Source of the DNA: DAHUYF01 sp963838385
Lineage (GTDB): Bacteria; Pseudomonadota; Alphaproteobacteria; ATCC43930; CGMCC-115725
NCBI GenBank assembly: GCA_963838385.1
Contig: CAWIRE010000013.1
Span: 1 to 64,000 of the forward strand
DNA: 64,000 bases
Direction of reading: 5' to 3'
Shown: in pieces, positions 61,478 to 64,000 of the stretch
Layout: each line of letters starts with the position of its first letter
Numbering within the stretch: position 1 is the first letter of the stretch
The notes under the pieces: model-generated
What the model was told of the DNA's origin: nothing
The model's input: only the letters and a program-made list of their open reading frames with translations
The model's database searches: none
Translations under genes and position numbers: made by a program

Positions 61478-63684
61478 CCATGCCGCTTCTGACGCGCCGA
61501 GCCTTTGGCCGCGCATTGGGCGCACTGACCATTGCCTTCTCGCTGGCGCCGCGCGTCTATGCTGCCACCGGCGCAGGCCTGCCGGGCAGTCTCGCGGGTA
61601 ATCGCATGCTCGACGCGTGGCTGCGCATCAACTCCGACGGTACCGTGACCATCCGCACCGGCAAGGTCGAGCTTGGCCAGGGCATTCTGACGGCGCTGGA
61701 GCAGATTGCCGCCGACGAACTCGACGTCGCGCCCCGGCGTATCAAGCTGATATCGGGAGATACGGCGCAAACACCCGATGAAGGCTTCACCTCAGGCAGC
61801 CAGTCGATCGAGTATGGAGGCACCGCGATCCGCTACGCTTGCGCCGAAGCGCGCGACATTCTGCTCAAGCTCGCCGCGACGAAGCTCAAGACGCCCCATG
61901 ATCGGCTCACCGTTTCGGACGGCACGATCACGGCGCCAGGCGGCAAGAAAATCACGTATTGGAGGATCAGCGCCGAGGCGGAGCTTCATCGCGAGGCGAG
62001 CGCTGGCGTGCCGCCTAAGCCGCCGAAACAGCACCAGTTCATCGGCAAAAGCAAGCCGCGGCTCGACATCCCTGCCAAGGTTACGGGGGGCGCCGCCTAT
62101 GTTCAGGACATCAGGCTTCCAGGCATGCTCCATGGCCGGATCTCGCGACCGCCGAGCTATCGTGCCGAACTCGTCGCCTTCGACGAGCAGCGCGTGCGCA
62201 AGCTGCCGGGGATTGCGGCGGTCGTACGCGACGGACGATTCCTTGGCGTTGTCGCCGTGCGCGAAGAGCAGGCTATTGCCGCCCGCGACGAACTCTCGCG
62301 CGCCGCGACGTGGCGCGAGGTCCCGTCACTGCCCGCACCCGAGAATATCTATGCCTATCTCAGATCGCTGCCGACGGAGGAGCACGCTGTTAGCAGCAAG
62401 GGCGGGGATACCGCGCCAGCCGCTCGCGTATCTCTCGCCGCCACCATTACCAGACCCTATACGGCCCATGCGTCTATTGGCCCGTCTTGCGCGGTCGCGC
62501 AGTTCACCGACGGTCAGCTGACCGTTTGGACCCATTCTCAAGGCGTATTTCCCTTGCGGCGCGACCTCGCCAAAGCGCTCGACATGGACGTTGCAAATAT
62601 CCGCTGCATCCACGCCCAGGGATCCGGCTGCTATGGCCACAACGGGGCCGACGATGTCGCCTTGGACGCGGCACTTCTGGCGCGCGCCAGCAACGGCCGC
62701 CCGGTCAAGGTGCAGTGGATGCGCGACGACGAGTTCGGCTGGGAGCCCTATGGCCCGGCGATGACGGTCGAGCTTCACGCCGACCTCGACGAGGGCGGCA
62801 TGATCGTCGACTGGACACATGACGTCTGGACAAACACGCACACGACGCGGCCGCAGAAGGATGGCTGCAACCTTCTTGCATCCTGGCATTTGGCACAACC
62901 CAAGCTGCCGGGACACCCTGAGATCATTCCTCAACCGGCCGGCGGCGGCGACCGGAACGCCGTCCCGCTCTATGATTTCCCGCGGCAGCGCGTGACCCAT
63001 CGCTTCATCCCGCAAATGCCGATTCGCGTATCGGCGCTGCGTGCGCTCGGCGCCTATGCCAATGTCTTCGCCATCGAAACTTTCATGGACGATCTCGCCA
63101 AGGCGGCAACGACCGACCCTGTCGAGTTCCGCCTACGGCACTTGAAGGATCCGCGCGCGATCGCGGTGATCAAGGCCGTTGCCGCCGCCTCGGGCTGGCA
63201 ATCCGACCTGCCGGCTGGCACCGGAAAGGGGCGCGGTTTCGCATTTGCAAAATACAAGAACCTGTCAGCCTACCTTGCGGTGATCGTCGACGTCAACGTC
63301 GATCGTCAAACCGGCCGAGTCTTGGTCACCAGAGCGACAGCGACGATCGATGCCGGCCAAGTGGTGAATCCCAACGGGCTGATGAATCAGACCGAGGGAG
63401 GCATCATCCAGGCGGTGAGCTGGACGCTGAAGGAGCAGGTGCAATTCACGTCAGAGCACATCACATCGCGAGACTGGAGCCGCTACCCCATCATCACCTT
63501 TCCAGAGGTGCCCGAGATCAAGGTCACGGTGCTGGATCGCCCGACCGAGAAATCGTTGGGAGCTGGCGAAGCGGCGCAGGGACCAACGGCGGCGGCCATC
63601 GGCAACGCGATCACCCATGCCACGGGGATCCGGCTGCGTGACCTGCCGCTCACGCCCGACCGCGTCAAGGGCGCTTTCGGTTGA
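61474..63684 (+). CDS. Tat-exported molybdopterin large subunit (isoquinoline oxidoreductase beta-like)
   Basis: A 736-residue molybdenum hydroxylase subunit with a twin-arginine signal LTRRAFGRALGALTIAFSLAPRVYA (about 6-30), so it is predicted to be periplasmic. Molybdopterin-binding elements are GKVELGQGILTALEQIAADEL, SGSQSIEYGG, GSGCYGHNGADDVALDAALLAR, and the catalytic-loop LGAGEAAQGPTAAAIGNA near the C-terminus. It resembles IorB, nicotinate/isoquinoline/aldehyde oxidase-like enzymes. ATG 61474 overlaps the 2Fe-2S gene stop. A membrane cytochrome partner is not seen in the window. Substrate unknown. Confidence 0.9.
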   Translation: MTMPLLTRRAFGRALGALTIAFSLAPRVYAATGAGLPGSLAGNRMLDAWLRINSDGTVTIRTGKVELGQGILTALEQIAADELDVAPRRIKLISGDTAQTPDEGFTSGSQSIEYGGTAIRYACAEARDILLKLAATKLKTPHDRLTVSDGTITAPGGKKITYWRISAEAELHREASAGVPPKPPKQHQFIGKSKPRLDIPAKVTGGAAYVQDIRLPGMLHGRISRPPSYRAELVAFDEQRVRKLPGIAAVVRDGRFLGVVAVREEQAIAARDELSRAATWREVPSLPAPENIYAYLRSLPTEEHAVSSKGGDTAPAARVSLAATITRPYTAHASIGPSCAVAQFTDGQLTVWTHSQGVFPLRRDLAKALDMDVANIRCIHAQGSGCYGHNGADDVALDAALLARASNGRPVKVQWMRDDEFGWEPYGPAMTVELHADLDEGGMIVDWTHDVWTNTHTTRPQKDGCNLLASWHLAQPKLPGHPEIIPQPAGGGDRNAVPLYDFPRQRVTHRFIPQMPIRVSALRALGAYANVFAIETFMDDLAKAATTDPVEFRLRHLKDPRAIAVIKAVAAASGWQSDLPAGTGKGRGFAFAKYKNLSAYLAVIVDVNVDRQTGRVLVTRATATIDAGQVVNPNGLMNQTEGGIIQAVSWTLKEQVQFTSEHITSRDWSRYPIITFPEVPEIKVTVLDRPTEKSLGAGEAAQGPTAAAIGNAITHATGIRLRDLPLTPDRVKGAFG

Positions 63685-63693
63685 GGAGCAACC

Positions 63694-64000
63694 ATGGAAA
63701 AGACCGTCGAGATGACCGGCGAGCACAGGCCGACCAACGCACCGATCAGTCAGGACGAGCGGAATGTCCGCTGCGAGCTTGCCGCAAGCTATCGCTTGGC
63801 TCAGAGAAACGGTTGGGATGAACTCATCTACAATCACATCTCGGCGCGCGTACCGGGGCCTGAGCATCACTTCCTCATCAACCCGTTCGGTCTCGCCTTC
63901 GAAGAGGTCACGGCATCGAACCTGGTGAAAATCGATCTCGACGGACGCGTCATCGGCGAGACGAATTATCCCGTCAACGCCGCCGGATTTACCATCCATA
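63694..64000 (+). CDS. Class II aldolase/adducin family protein (partial, cut by window end)
   Basis: The first 102 residues are visible. After a short tail (MEKTVEMTGEHRPTNAPIS) comes the aldolase II core CELAASYRLAQRNGWDELIYNHISARVPG, where NHIS begins the zinc site, and HHFLINPFGLAFEEVTASNLVKIDLDG. The family cleaves or epimerises sugar phosphates or hydroxy acids. ATG 63694 follows GAGGAGC and is 9 bp after the Mo-hydroxylase gene, so it is probably in the same operon. The rest, including the catalytic His pair, is outside the window. Confidence 0.88.
   Translation, partial: MEKTVEMTGEHRPTNAPISQDERNVRCELAASYRLAQRNGWDELIYNHISARVPGPEHHFLINPFGLAFEEVTASNLVKIDLDGRVIGETNYPVNAAGFTIH

Overview
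The window is 64 kb of GC-rich, gene-dense chromosomal DNA from an alphaproteobacterium, most likely of the Rhodospirillales type (inference from gene content). Supporting signs are aroQ-accB-accC-aat facing a DUF2155/NDUFA12/mlaD cluster, a long B12-dependent ribonucleotide reductase, a double-length dCTP deaminase, an imuA-imuB-dnaE2 cassette with a GTTC-N7-GTTC LexA box, and a phasin gene carrying a CTGC-N3-GCAG operator. I found no rRNA, tRNA, CRISPR array, phage or insertion sequence.

Layout. 0-6.6 kb: groL, then a leftward tyrosine/homogentisate catabolic operon (hppD, a fumarylacetoacetase-family gene, maiA and an unknown exported protein) with a divergent MarR regulator. 6.7-12 kb: aroQ-accB-accC-aat, convergent with a five-gene envelope/respiration cluster. 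12-16 kb: nrdJ with two candidate NrdR boxes and a strong terminator. 16-19 kb: a NitT/TauT-type ABC importer whose permease is frameshifted, followed by a structured, possibly RNA-coding region. 19-29 kb: housekeeping genes (RidA, a FemAB/GNAT-like protein, clpS-clpA, phasin, a SPOR-domain D-Ala-D-Ala carboxypeptidase, phosphomannomutase, galU). 29-35.6 kb: a DnaJ/VWA-like pair, a VOC protein with a molybdopterin oxidoreductase, a P450 and a MarC protein. 35.6-39 kb: putA. 39-43.5 kb: a CUT1-type sugar/polyol ABC importer with a Tat-exported binding protein and a frameshifted ATPase. 43.5-52.3 kb: an extradiol-dioxygenase-like protein, dcd, the SOS mutagenesis cassette and a crotonase. 52.4-55 kb: pyrE, a DedA protein, a small lipoprotein and a formyltransferase-like protein. 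55-64 kb: a second NitT/TauT-type importer with a frameshifted binding protein, divergent from a molybdenum hydroxylase cluster (two different large subunits, one 2Fe-2S subunit, no FAD subunit) and a class II aldolase cut by the window end.

How the genes work together. The gene set suggests a heterotrophic soil or water organism that takes up and oxidises aromatic and heterocyclic compounds, sugars and amino acids, stores polyhydroxyalkanoate, and has an inducible mutagenesis system. The strangest global feature is that each of three separate ABC importers has exactly one gene broken by a net gain of one base. These are either sequencing errors or real decay. The molybdenum hydroxylase cluster is the best candidate for an unusual, poorly described system.
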